Source: Rhodospirillales bacterium (GTDB lineage: Bacteria; Pseudomonadota; Alphaproteobacteria; Reyranellales; Reyranellaceae). From it: a stretch of 64,000 nucleotides of DNA. Shown here one piece after another: positions 9,749 to 18,219 of this stretch. The stretch's first letter is position 1. Every line of letters starts with the position of its first letter. The translations under genes were made by a program, and so were the position numbers. The DNA lies in NCBI GenBank assembly GCA_009377525.1, contig WHTW01000013.1:17332-81331 (forward strand), given 5' to 3'. Below the pieces are notes generated by a model that saw nothing but the letters and a program-made list of their open reading frames with translations, was not told where the DNA came from and did not search any database.

Positions 9749-11385
9749 CAGGCGCTCCCCTTCATCTTGCGATAGCGACGGATCAGCGCGTTGGTCGAGC
9801 TGTCATGCTCGAGCTTGGGTTCCGCTGCGTCCTCGAGCTCGGGGATGATCCGTTGGGCAAGCGCCTTGCCGAGCTCCACGCCCCACTGGTCGAAGGAATC
9901 GATCTGCCAGATGGTGCCCTGGGTGAAGACGCTGTGCTCGTAGAGCGCCACCAGCTTGCCGAGCGCGGCCGGCGTCAATTCGTCCAGCAGGATGGTGTTG
10001 GAGGGACGATTGCCCTCGAACAGCCGATGCGGCACCAGCCAGTCGGGCGTGCCCTCGGCCTCGACCTGCTTGGCGGTCTTGCCGAAGGCCAGCGCCTCGG
10101 TCTGGGCGAAGACGTTGGCGAGCAGCATGTCGTGATGACGGCCGGGCGGATTGAGGGTGCGGGCGAAGGCGATGAAGTCGCAGGGGATGAGGCGCGTGCC
10201 CTGATGGATCAGCTGGTAGAAGGAGTGCTGCCCGTTGGTGCCGGGCTCGCCCCAGTAGATCGGCCCGGTGTCGTAGTCCACTGGACCGCCGTCGAGCGTG
10301 ACGTGCTTGCCGTTGCTCTCCATGGTGAGTTGCTGGAGATAGGCGGGAAAGCGCTTCAGGTACTGCTCGTAGGGCAGCACGGCGACGGTCTGGGCGCCGA
10401 AGAAGTTGTTGTACCAGAGGGCGAGCAAACCCATCAGCACCGGCAGGTTGCGCTCGAACGGCGCGGTGCGGAAATGCTCGTCCATCTCGTGGAAGCCGCC
10501 CAGCATGGCGCGGAAATTGTCCGGCCCGACGGCAAGCATGGTCGAGAGCCCGATGGCGGAATCCATCGAATAGCGCCCACCGACCCAATCCCAGAAGCCG
10601 AACATGTTGGCCGTGTCGATGCCGAACTTCGCCACCTCCTGGGCGTTGGTGGAGACGGCGACGAAATGCCTGGCCGTGGCGGCCTGCTCGCCGTTCAGGC
10701 CGGCCAGCAGCCAGTCCCGCGCGGCGTGCGCGTTCGTCATGGTCTCGAGCGTGGTGAAGGTCTTGGAGGAGACGATGAACAACGTTTCAGCCGGATCGAG
10801 ACCATGCACCGCCTCGGCGAAATCCGTGCCGTCGACGTTGGACACGAAGCGGAAGGTCATGGCCCGTTCGCTGTAGTGCTTGAGCGCTTCGTAGGCCATC
10901 ACCGGCCCGAGGTCCGAGCCGCCGATGCCGATATTGATCACGTTGCGGATGCGCTTGCCGGTATGGCCCTTCCAGTCGCCGCTGCGCAGCCGATCGGCGA
11001 ACGCGGCCATCTTGTCGAGAACGGCATGAACTTCGGGCACGACATTCTGGCCATCGTGCATGATGGAAGCGCCGCGCGGCGCGCGCAGGGCGACGTGAAG
11101 CACCGCGCGCTTCTCCGAGGTGTTGATCTGATCGCCGCGGAACATGGCGTCGATGCGATCGCGCAGCCCCGACTCCTGGGCGAGCTGAAGCAGCAATCCC
11201 AGGGTTTCGTCGGTGATGCGGTTCTTGGAATAGTCGAAATAGACACCGGCGGCTTCGACCACGAGCCGCTGGCCGCGCTCGCGATCCTTGGCGAAGAGCT
11301 GCCGCAGGTGGGTGCGCCTGATCTTCTGGTGATGCTTCTTCAGCGACGCCCAGGCCGGGCGCAGGTGCAAAGCCGGTACGCTCAT
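9748..11385 (-). CDS. pgi: Glucose-6-phosphate isomerase
   Basis: A 545-residue isomerase interconverting glucose-6-P and fructose-6-P. It has the N-terminal block [11 protein letters not shown], the sugar-phosphate binding segment [13 protein letters not shown] near residue 150, signature 1 [12 protein letters not shown] near 270, and signature 2 with [19 protein letters not shown] near 380 that carries the catalytic histidine. The C-terminal QWGVELGK block with the catalytic lysine is also present. Length matches the 545-550-residue proteobacterial form. It lies 24 bp downstream of tal and shares one base with the next gene. It links glucose-6-P use by zwf to fructose-6-P made by tkt and tal. 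Confidence 0.97.
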   Translation of the reverse strand: MSVPALHLRPAWASLKKHHQKIRRTHLRQLFAKDRERGQRLVVEAAGVYFDYSKNRITDETLGLLLQLAQESGLRDRIDAMFRGDQINTSEKRAVLHVALRAPRGASIMHDGQNVVPEVHAVLDKMAAFADRLRSGDWKGHTGKRIRNVINIGIGGSDLGPVMAYEALKHYSERAMTFRFVSNVDGTDFAEAVHGLDPAETLFIVSSKTFTTLETMTNAHAARDWLLAGLNGEQAATARHFVAVSTNAQEVAKFGIDTANMFGFWDWVGGRYSMDSAIGLSTMLAVGPDNFRAMLGGFHEMDEHFRTAPFERNLPVLMGLLALWYNNFFGAQTVAVLPYEQYLKRFPAYLQQLTMESNGKHVTLDGGPVDYDTGPIYWGEPGTNGQHSFYQLIHQGTRLIPCDFIAFARTLNPPGRHHDMLLANVFAQTEALAFGKTAKQVEAEGTPDWLVPHRLFEGNRPSNTILLDELTPAALGKLVALYEHSVFTQGTIWQIDSFDQWGVELGKALAQRIIPELEDAAEPKLEHDSSTNALIRRYRKMKGSA

Positions 11386-11409
11386 TGATCGTTCCCTTGG
11401 CGAGAGTGG

Positions 11410-12495
11410 TCAGCTTGCCTTGCGGATCGCAATGCGCTTGGAATCGATGCGCTCCATCAGGTCGTTCCAGGACTTCACGAACGACGAGGCGCCCTCGTCC
11501 TGCAGCCGGGCGGCGAGCGCGTCGATATCGATACCCGCCTTGGCGAAGCTCGCGAGCACCGTCTCGCAGTCGCCGCCATCCGGCGCGAGCGCCTGGCCGA
11601 CCTCGCCGTGATCGGCGAAGGCCTTGAGGGTGCCCTCGGGCATGGTGTTGACCGTGAAGGGTGCGGCGAGTGCCTTCACATAGAGGATGTCGGACGCCTT
11701 CGGGTCCTTGGTGCCGGTGCTGGCCCACAGCAGGCGCTGGGTCCGGGCGCCGCTGTTGGCGGCGCGCTGGAAGCGCGGCGAGGCGAGCAACTCGAGATAG
11801 GCCTTGTAGGCGCGCTGGGCGACAGCGATGCCGAGCCGGTTGGTGAGCTCAGCCGGAACCTTGCCGCTGACGGCAACGTCCCAGCGGCTGACGAAGAGCG
11901 AGGCCACCGAGGCGACGGCCGGGTTCAGTCCTGCCGCGACGCGGCGCTCGACGCCGCGCAAGTACGCGTCAGCCGCAGCGACGTACTGTTCGCGGGAGAA
12001 CAGCAGCGTGACGTTGACCGGCACGCCGGCGAAGATCGCCGCCTCGATGGCGGGCAACCCTTCCGGTGTGCCGGGAATCTTGATGAAGAGGTTGGGCTTG
12101 CCGGCGCGCTTATGAAGGTCGACCGCGGCCGCCAGGGTACTGTTCGTGTCGTGCGCCAGAAGAGGCGAAACTTCCAGCGACACCCAGCCGTCCACGCCAT
12201 CCGTCCGGGCAAAGACAGGCTGGAATAGGTCGGCGGCACGGGTCAGATCCGCGAGCGCCAGCGGGAAGAACAGATCCTCGGCCGACTTGGCCGTGGACGC
12301 CGACTGGGAAACATCCTCGTCGTACATGGTGCTGTTCTTGATTGCATTGTCGAAGATCGTCGGGTTCGACGTGAGCCCCGTCACCGAGAGATCGTCGATG
12401 TAGCGCTTCAGCGTGCCGCTGTTCAGCAGCTCGCGGGTGATGTTGTCGAGCCACAGGCTCTGGCCGAGATCGTGCAGCTTCTTTGCTGGTTTCAT
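11410..12495 (-). CDS. tal: Transaldolase
   Basis: A 361-residue transaldolase that moves dihydroxyacetone units between sugar phosphates. The N-terminal SLWLDNITRELL, the signature GLTSNPTIFDNAI near residues 40-52, the Schiff-base lysine block NLFIKIPGTPEGL near 135-147 and NVTLLFSREQY are diagnostic of the bacterial type 2 family. The start overlaps the stop of the upstream HAD gene (ATGA), so the two are translationally coupled. With tkt, rpe and rpiA this completes the non-oxidative branch within one operon. Confidence 0.96.
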   Translation of the reverse strand: MKPAKKLHDLGQSLWLDNITRELLNSGTLKRYIDDLSVTGLTSNPTIFDNAIKNSTMYDEDVSQSASTAKSAEDLFFPLALADLTRAADLFQPVFARTDGVDGWVSLEVSPLLAHDTNSTLAAAVDLHKRAGKPNLFIKIPGTPEGLPAIEAAIFAGVPVNVTLLFSREQYVAAADAYLRGVERRVAAGLNPAVASVASLFVSRWDVAVSGKVPAELTNRLGIAVAQRAYKAYLELLASPRFQRAANSGARTQRLLWASTGTKDPKASDILYVKALAAPFTVNTMPEGTLKAFADHGEVGQALAPDGGDCETVLASFAKAGIDIDALAARLQDEGASSFVKSWNDLMERIDSKRIAIRKAS

Positions 12496-13202
12496 CGTGT
12501 CACCTTCAGGCTGGATTCAAGGCTGCGCGGCGCCGTGCCGAGCCGCGTCAGGTCAAGGTCGAGCAGGTCGCCGATGTGCTCGATCGTCACGTCCGCCGGC
12601 GGCAAGGCGCTGATCACCTTGGCATCGTGCGCATACTGGCCCTGGCGCGGGAACACGGTCGTCACGCGCGCTCCCCAGACCTGCTTGACCGCGTCCAGAA
12701 TGCGCAGCTTGTCGTCGACGAGAACGTAGTGCTCGGCCGGAAAGCGCCGCTCGACGTCTTCCAGGGCCTCTTCCTTGTGGATGTAGATCAGCACGGCTCC
12801 GTCGGCGACCTTGGCCAGGCCCGCATGCTCGACCTTGCGCGGCTGGAAGACGACATCGCCGTCCGACAGGATCACGGTCGGGGCCACGCTGCGCAGCCGC
12901 TCCAGCACCTCCAGGGCGTTCGGATAGAGCCGCTCGGCGAAAGGGTAGTCCATGAGGAAGGAGGACATCGCCAGCAGCTCCACCTCGCGCGGATGTTCGA
13001 CACGGAAGCGTTGGAGCGCGCCGATATAGTCGCGATAGCCCAACTCCGTGAACAGATCCTCAAGAATCCTCCAATAGCGGTCGCGGGCAGCGACGCCATA
13101 GGTCCGCTCGAGATGGTCCTTCAGGTCCTCTTGGATCCCGTCGTTGTCGACCAGCGTATTGTCAACGTCGACCAGGAAAACGAGCGGGTGAGGCTGTGTC
13201 AT
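12492..13202 (-). CDS. HAD-family hydrolase, first gene of the sugar operon
   Basis: A 236-residue HAD-fold protein. Motif I is FLVDVDNTLVDND near residues 9-21, motif II is VILSDGDVVF near 115, and a motif IV-like VDDKLRILDAV lies near 170. The start is the ATG at 13202 (MTQPHPLVF); the frame continues upstream without an ATG in good context, and those codons lie in the divergent promoter region. Its stop overlaps the tal start by four bases. It is the first gene of the minus-strand operon, so a promoter is expected between it and the divergent GH15 gene. The substrate is unknown. Related proteins are annotated as hydrolases of phosphoglycolate type, which is not supported strongly enough to assert here. 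Confidence 0.75.
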   Translation of the reverse strand: MTQPHPLVFLVDVDNTLVDNDGIQEDLKDHLERTYGVAARDRYWRILEDLFTELGYRDYIGALQRFRVEHPREVELLAMSSFLMDYPFAERLYPNALEVLERLRSVAPTVILSDGDVVFQPRKVEHAGLAKVADGAVLIYIHKEEALEDVERRFPAEHYVLVDDKLRILDAVKQVWGARVTTVFPRQGQYAHDAKVISALPPADVTIEHIGDLLDLDLTRLGTAPRSLESSLKVTR

Positions 13203-13456
13203 GCAGCACTTCCATCGCAGCTTCGACGTCCGGTCACCATGCGCGAACAGCATGCCAAAGACAAACTTCTTTTGTGGCCGTCCGCCGGGCACCGAAGACA
13301 GGCTTGACTCCGAGCGAGAGCGCCGACTTGCTTTCATGAACAAAGCCTGAGACGACAGGGCTGGGGGAGAAACGCCATGTTCGGGAGCGATCGACGGAGC
13401 GGTGGAGAAAAGCGGGCGGCTGCCGGGGACGATGGCGCGAGTGGCCCGTGGACGTC
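13203..13456. other. Divergent promoter region of the sugar operon and the GH15 gene
   Basis: A 254-bp gap between oppositely transcribed carbohydrate genes. It must hold promoters for both sides, but I could not pick a convincing -35/-10 pair on either strand. A TTGACT hexamer occurs near 13308 on the plus strand without a good -10 at the right spacing. No protein-coding evidence was seen. Confidence 0.5.
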
Positions 13457-15349
13457 ATGAGCGAGGAGCGCTCCCGGCCCGCAGCACAAAGCGCAGCCGC
13501 CCCGTCCCCATTCCCCGCGATCGCCGACTACGCGTTCCTGTCGAACTGTCACACCGGAGCGCTCGTCGCCCCGGACGGATCGGTCGATTGGCTCTGCGTG
13601 CCGAGGTTCGATTCACCCAGCCTGTTCGGCGCCCTGCTCGACCGCCAGGCCGGCAACTTTCGGCTGGGCCCGTTCGGCGTGACCGTTCCGAGCTCGCGCA
13701 CCTACGACCCGGGAACGAACACGCTCGTCACGACGTGGTACGCGCCCGGTGGCTGGGTGGTGGTGCGCGACGCGCTCACCATGGGACCGCGCATCGGCGA
13801 GGATCGCGTGACACCCTATACCCGACCTCCGGCCGACGACGGCGCCGACCATATGCTGGTCCGTACCGTGCAATGCATCGAGGGCCAGATCGAGATCGAG
13901 CTGTATTGCGAGCCGGTCTTCGACTATGGCCGGACAGCGGCAACGTGGACGCTCTCCGGCGACGACGGTCGGTCGGCCGATGCCGTCGCCGGCGACCAGA
14001 AGGTTCGCCTGCAGAGCAGCATTCGTCTTGGCATCGAGGGCGGCAGCGTGCGCGGCCGCCACACGCTGACCAATGGCGAGGAGCTGTATTGCTGCCTGTC
14101 GTGGGCCGATGGGCTGGCCGCCCCCGCGACGACCGATGAAGCCAACGCCCGCATGGTGGCGACGACCCGCTTCTGGCGAAGCTGGCTGGGACGGGCGCGG
14201 ATTCCCGATCACCGCTGGCGACACCCCATCATGCGGTCGGCCCTCGTGATCAAGGGGCTCACCTACCTGCCGACAGGAGCCACGGTGGCCGCGCTCACGA
14301 CCTCACTGCCCGAGACTCCCGGCGGCGAGCGCAACTGGGACTACCGCTATTGCTGGATGCGCGATTCCACCTTCACGCTCCAGGCGCTGCACTGGCTGAA
14401 CCTCGACTGGGAAGCCAACGAGTTCATGGAGTTCGTCGCCGACCTCAAGCCCAACGACGACGGCGCTTTGCAGATCATGTACGGCATTGATGGCCGCCGC
14501 GACCTCAACGAGACCACGCGCGACGACCTGTCGGGGTACGCCGGCGCGCGCCCGGTACGCATTGGCAACGGCGCGTTCGATCAGCGCCAGAACGACGTCT
14601 TCGGCGCGGTGCTGGGATCCATCCTGTTGCACACGCGGCGAAGCCAGCGACTCCCCCGGCGCCTCTGGCCGATCGTCCAGTCGCTGGCCGAATGTGCCGC
14701 GCGGGTGTGGCATGAGCCGGACCAGGGCATCTGGGAGGCGCGCGGGGCGCCGCAGCACTATGTTTCCTCGAAGCTGATGAGCTGGGTCGCCCTCGACCGG
14801 GCCGCCCGGCTGGCCGAGATCCGCGGCGCCCCCGACCTGACGAAGACGTGGCGGGCTATCGCCGACGACATCCGGGCCGACATCCTGGCCCGAGGCCTGA
14901 ACGACAAAGGTGTCCTACGCCAGCACTACGGAACAGATGCCCTCGACGCGTCGACCTTGCTGGCGGCGGTCCTCGGCTTCCTCCCCGCCGACGACGAGCG
15001 GTTGCGCAACTCGGTGCTCGCCATTGCCGACAATCTCACCGAGCACGGCTTCGTGCTGCGCTATCGCACCGAGGAGACGGACGACGGCCTGTCGGGCAGG
15101 GAGGGCACTTTCCTGATCTGCTCGTTCTGGCTCGTCTCCGCGTTCACGATCATCGGCGAGCTCCAGCGCGCTCGCGACCTGATGGAGCGCCTGCTGCGCA
15201 TTGCCTCCCCGCTCGGGCTGTACGCCGAGGAGTTCGACGTTGCGACCTGCCACCATCTTGGGAACTTTCCCCAAGCCTTTTCGCACCTGGCGCTGATCGA
15301 GGCCGCCTCGCGGATCATTGTCGCGGAGCGGCTGGAGGAGTTCACGTGA
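13457..15349 (+). CDS. GH15-family glucoamylase / trehalase-like glycoside hydrolase
   Basis: A 630-residue protein with an N-terminal trehalase-like beta domain (CHTGALVAPDGSVDWLCVPRFDSPS near residues 30-55) and a C-terminal (alpha/alpha)6 GH15 catalytic domain. Catalytic landmarks are NWDYRYCWMRDS near residue 295 and the second acid region GLYAEEFDVATCHHLGNFPQAF near 590. Such proteins hydrolyse alpha-linked glucans or trehalose to glucose. No signal peptide is visible, so it is probably cytoplasmic. Two starts are possible, a GTG at 13448 and the ATG at 13457 used here; neither has a strong ribosome-binding site. It diverges from the sugar operon, which could consume the glucose it releases. 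Confidence 0.88.
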   Translation: MSEERSRPAAQSAAAPSPFPAIADYAFLSNCHTGALVAPDGSVDWLCVPRFDSPSLFGALLDRQAGNFRLGPFGVTVPSSRTYDPGTNTLVTTWYAPGGWVVVRDALTMGPRIGEDRVTPYTRPPADDGADHMLVRTVQCIEGQIEIELYCEPVFDYGRTAATWTLSGDDGRSADAVAGDQKVRLQSSIRLGIEGGSVRGRHTLTNGEELYCCLSWADGLAAPATTDEANARMVATTRFWRSWLGRARIPDHRWRHPIMRSALVIKGLTYLPTGATVAALTTSLPETPGGERNWDYRYCWMRDSTFTLQALHWLNLDWEANEFMEFVADLKPNDDGALQIMYGIDGRRDLNETTRDDLSGYAGARPVRIGNGAFDQRQNDVFGAVLGSILLHTRRSQRLPRRLWPIVQSLAECAARVWHEPDQGIWEARGAPQHYVSSKLMSWVALDRAARLAEIRGAPDLTKTWRAIADDIRADILARGLNDKGVLRQHYGTDALDASTLLAAVLGFLPADDERLRNSVLAIADNLTEHGFVLRYRTEETDDGLSGREGTFLICSFWLVSAFTIIGELQRARDLMERLLRIASPLGLYAEEFDVATCHHLGNFPQAFSHLALIEAASRIIVAERLEEFT

Positions 15350-15660
15350 GGCCGAGCAACGTCCCGGCGTTGGCGTCGGGAAGGCTGCCCAGCAGGGCAA
15401 CGAGACCGACCAGGGCGGCCGGCCACCATTCAGCCAAACGGCTGTAGGCCGGGCGGTGGCAGGTCCTCTGCGATTCAATCTGGAGATACATGGGAAGAAG
15501 CCTTTGGTGATCGAAACGCGTCAATAATATGGTTGAAGATTATGTAATATCTGCCTGATATTCAAGGAAATTCCGCAAATACTTAAAGTGAAACTTTACC
15601 TTGGCAAGTTTCATGCCCTCAGAGGCTTTTTCCTGAGGTTTTTCAAATAACTAAGAGAGC
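15350..15660. other. Non-coding gap between convergent genes, with an AT-rich island
   Basis: The first 150 bp are GC-rich, with a minus-strand open frame of 60 codons that has one hydrophobic stretch but no ribosome-binding site. From about 15515 to 15660 the composition drops sharply to AT-rich, unlike anything around it. That part contains a small hairpin AATATC/GATATT (15546-15562) and a possible terminator. No gene is supported. It may be the scar of a lost insertion or simply a double-terminator zone between the GH15 gene and the ABC exporter. Confidence 0.6.
15617..15643 (+). terminator. Possible intrinsic terminator after the GH15 gene
   Basis: CCTCAG (15617-15622) pairs with CTGAGG (15633-15638) across a ten-base loop and is followed by five T residues. 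The stem is short, so termination is plausible but weak. It also lies 18 bp beyond the end of the minus-strand exporter gene. Confidence 0.35.
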
Positions 15661-17415
15661 TTATTCAGCTGCGGCGGACAGGCTGAACTGCAGCTCGGCC
15701 AGCCGCGCGTAAAGACCGTCGCGACGAACCAGATCGGCATGACGGCCGACATCGACGACCTGGCCATGGTCGACGACGACGATCCGGTCGGCCTTCTGCA
15801 CGGTCGCCAGCCGGTGGGCGATCACCAGGGTGGTGCGGCCCTTCATCAGCCGGTCGAGCGCCTGCTGCACCGCCAGCTCGCTTTCCGCGTCGAGGGCGCT
15901 GGTCGCCTCGTCGAGCAGCAGGATGGCGGGGTTGCGCAGCACGGCGCGGGCTATGGCGATGCGCTGGCGCTGGCCGCCCGACAGCCGCACGCCGCGCGCG
16001 CCGAGGTCGGTGGCCAAGCCCTGCGGCAAGGCCTCGATGAAGGCGAGCGCCGAGGCCGTTTCGGTGGCGGCGCGCACCTCAGCGTCGCTGGCGTCCGGCC
16101 GGCCGTAGCGGATGTTCTCGGCCACCGAGGCGGTGAACAGCACCGGCTCCTGCGGCACGATCGCGAGCGCGCTGCGCAGATCGGCGAAGCGCAGGTCGCG
16201 GATATCGACGCCGTCGATGCGGATCGTCCCGGCTTCGGGATCGTAGAAGCGCAGCAGCAGGTTGAAGACGGTCGTCTTGCCCGCCCCCGAGGGACCGACG
16301 ATGGCTACCGTCTCGCCCGGCGCGACGGCGAGGTCGAAGCGGTCGAGCGCCGGCGACTCCGGCCTGGTGGGATAGCGGAACGAGATTTCTTCGAAGCGCA
16401 CGCTGCCGCGCAGCGGCTTGGGCAGGGGCTTTGGATTCGCGGCTTCGACTATGGCGGGCGGCTCGGCGCTGAGCTCCGCCAAGCGCTCGGCCGCACCCGC
16501 CGCGCGCTGCAGATCGCCGATGGTCTCGCTGATGGCGCCGCCCGAACTCGCCACCAGCACGGCGTAGAAGACGAAGGCCGTGAGGTCGCCGGCGCTGATC
16601 TGGCCGCTCAGCACGTCGTGGCCGCCCATCCACAGCAGGAAGCCCACGGCGGCGAAGACGATGAAGATCACCAGCGTCGTCATGACGGCGCGCTGGGCGA
16701 TGCGGCGGCGGGCCGCGGCGAAGGCGCGCTCGGTGGCCTCGCCGAAACGCTCGGTGGCGCGCTCCTCCTGGGCGAAGGCCTGCACGGTGCGCACCGCGTC
16801 GAGCGTCTCACCGCCTTCCGAGACCATGTCGGCCATGCGCGCCTGGGCCTCGCGCGACAAACGCCGAACCTTGCGGCCGAACAGGATGATGGGCGCCACC
16901 ACCAGCGGCACCACCGCCAAGACCAGCAGGGCGAGCTTGGGGTTGGTCACCACCAGCATCGCCACGCCACCGATGCACATCAGCGAATTCCTGAGCGCCA
17001 CCGACGCCGACGAGCCGATCACCTGCTCGATGAGCTGGGCGTCGGCCGAGATGCGGCTCATGACGTCGCCCGAGCGCTTGACCTCGAACCAGGCCGGTCC
17101 CAGCCGCACGACGTGGGCGAACAGGTCACGGCGCAGGTCGCCCACCACGCGCTCGCCCAGCCACGACACCAGATAGAAGCGCGCGCCCGAGGCGATCGCC
17201 AACACCACGGCGACGGCGATCAGCGAGGCCAGGGCGTAGTTCAGGATGTCGGGCCGGCCCTGGGCGAAGCCGCGGTCGATCAGGGCGCGCAGGCAGGCGC
17301 CGAAGGCCAGCACGGTGCCGGCCGCGACCAAAAGGGAGATGGCGGCCAGGATGGTCCGGCTGCGATAGGGCCGCAGGTACGGTCCGAGAAATCTCAGGCC
17401 GGCAAACCGGTTCAT
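15661..17415 (-). CDS. ABC exporter half-transporter (permease and ATPase fused)
   Basis: A 584-residue half-transporter. Residues about 1-310 form the six-helix type I exporter domain, beginning [19 protein letters not shown], with a loop containing KRSGDVMSRISADAQLIEQ. Residues about 340-584 form the ATPase: Walker A GPSGAGKTT, Q-loop VPQEPVLF, signature LSGGQRQR, Walker B ILLLDEAT, and a switch histidine in VIAHRLATV. It resembles the MsbA/ATM-like lipid or multidrug exporter subfamily; the substrate cannot be assigned. The ATG at 17415 overlaps the cyaY stop (ATGA), so the two are co-translated. Coupling to frataxin makes an ATM1-type role in metal or sulfur export an attractive but unproven idea. 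Confidence 0.9.
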   Translation of the reverse strand: MNRFAGLRFLGPYLRPYRSRTILAAISLLVAAGTVLAFGACLRALIDRGFAQGRPDILNYALASLIAVAVVLAIASGARFYLVSWLGERVVGDLRRDLFAHVVRLGPAWFEVKRSGDVMSRISADAQLIEQVIGSSASVALRNSLMCIGGVAMLVVTNPKLALLVLAVVPLVVAPIILFGRKVRRLSREAQARMADMVSEGGETLDAVRTVQAFAQEERATERFGEATERAFAAARRRIAQRAVMTTLVIFIVFAAVGFLLWMGGHDVLSGQISAGDLTAFVFYAVLVASSGGAISETIGDLQRAAGAAERLAELSAEPPAIVEAANPKPLPKPLRGSVRFEEISFRYPTRPESPALDRFDLAVAPGETVAIVGPSGAGKTTVFNLLLRFYDPEAGTIRIDGVDIRDLRFADLRSALAIVPQEPVLFTASVAENIRYGRPDASDAEVRAATETASALAFIEALPQGLATDLGARGVRLSGGQRQRIAIARAVLRNPAILLLDEATSALDAESELAVQQALDRLMKGRTTLVIAHRLATVQKADRIVVVDHGQVVDVGRHADLVRRDGLYARLAELQFSLSAAAE

Positions 17416-17717
17416 TGCGGCCGCCAGTCCAGCGACATGCCCAGCTCGGCCGACAAATGCGCGAGCAGGTCGGGACCGCCGCGGGTATCCTTCCATTGGC
17501 CTGAGGCCGCGTCGAAGGCGTAGTGCCGCGCCCCGCTATGGGGCGAACTCAGCCAAATCTGCCGGGTCGGTGCATGTTTGTTCACGACCCAGGTGCCGTC
17601 ATCGCCGTCGACGGTCAGGATGCCGCCCTGCAGCTCGGCATCGGCATGGACGCCGATACCCTCCTCGAGGGCGGCGAGCAGGCTGTCGGCAAGGCTTTCA
17701 AAGGCGGAGTCGCTCAT
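17412..17717 (-). CDS. cyaY: Frataxin-like iron donor protein CyaY
   Basis: A 101-residue protein with the frataxin core: [19 protein letters not shown], an acidic first helix, then [25 protein letters not shown], and [14 protein letters not shown]. The TWVVNK...RQIWLSSP block and the acidic ridge are characteristic. Frataxins bind iron and regulate cysteine desulfurase during Fe-S cluster assembly. The start at 17717 is taken because the 48 codons upstream in the same frame are arginine-rich, lie in the divergent promoter region and have no homology. The stop overlaps the start of the ABC exporter. Confidence 0.88.
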   Translation of the reverse strand: MSDSAFESLADSLLAALEEGIGVHADAELQGGILTVDGDDGTWVVNKHAPTRQIWLSSPHSGARHYAFDAASGQWKDTRGGPDLLAHLSAELGMSLDWRPQ

Positions 17718-17773
17718 TGGCTCGGCCGGTCTACAGGCCCGTTTGGCCCCCGACAACCGGCTTCTGGCCGGGC

Positions 17774-17802
17774 TTGTCCTCAGCGGACAGGGCCTGTATA
17801 CC
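17774..17802 (+). promoter_or_regulatory. Sigma-70-type promoter for rpmE
   Basis: TTGTCC (17774-17779) and TATACC (17797-17802) are spaced by 17 bp, close to the housekeeping consensus, and lie about 55 bp upstream of the rpmE start in the cyaY/rpmE divergent gap. Confidence 0.5.
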
Positions 17803-17859
17803 CGCCGCCTTGTTGCGCCGGCCGGTCGGCAATCGGCCCCTATGCGCTGGAGATTGTTC

Positions 17860-18162
17860 ATGAAAGAGAAGACCCACCCCGACTACCACAAGATCACGGT
17901 GGTGATGACCGACGGCTCGTCCTTCGAGACGAAGTCGACCTGGGGCAAGGAAGGCGCGTCGCTACGCCTCGACATCGATCCAAAGACCCACCCGGCCTGG
18001 ACCGGCGTGCGCCAGTCCGTCGACCGCGGCGGCCGCGTGCAGCGCTTCAAGGACCGCTTCGGCATGACAGGCTCGGCAGAAGGCGGCGTCGGCGCGGGCA
18101 CCAAGTCGACCGGCGCCAAGCCGGAAGCGACCCCAGCTAAGGGCGCGACCAAGAAGAAGTAA
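17860..18162 (+). CDS. rpmE: Large ribosomal subunit protein L31 with a lysine-rich tail
   Basis: A 100-residue protein starting [19 protein letters not shown]. The blocks [26 protein letters not shown] and [12 protein letters not shown] define alphaproteobacterial L31 (bL31). It lacks the four zinc-binding cysteines of the C+ form. Typical L31 is about 70-75 residues; here a tail of about 25 residues rich in Gly, Thr, Ala and Lys, ending in KKK, is added and probably binds rRNA. The ATG at 17860 has GGAG nine bases upstream. An alternative in-frame ATG at 17842 is less likely. Confidence 0.93.
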   Translation: MKEKTHPDYHKITVVMTDGSSFETKSTWGKEGASLRLDIDPKTHPAWTGVRQSVDRGGRVQRFKDRFGMTGSAEGGVGAGTKSTGAKPEATPAKGATKKK

Positions 18163-18219
18163 GGCCGGGCTTCTTCACGGCCTCTGTTACACTCCGTCTT
18201 CCATCTTTGGGGAGACCGT

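Noticed and set aside
15342..15524. Minus-strand 60-codon ORF with a hydrophobic stretch after the GH15 gene
   Set aside because: It overlaps the GH15 3' end and has no ribosome-binding site or family resemblance. Retained only as a note in the intergenic description.
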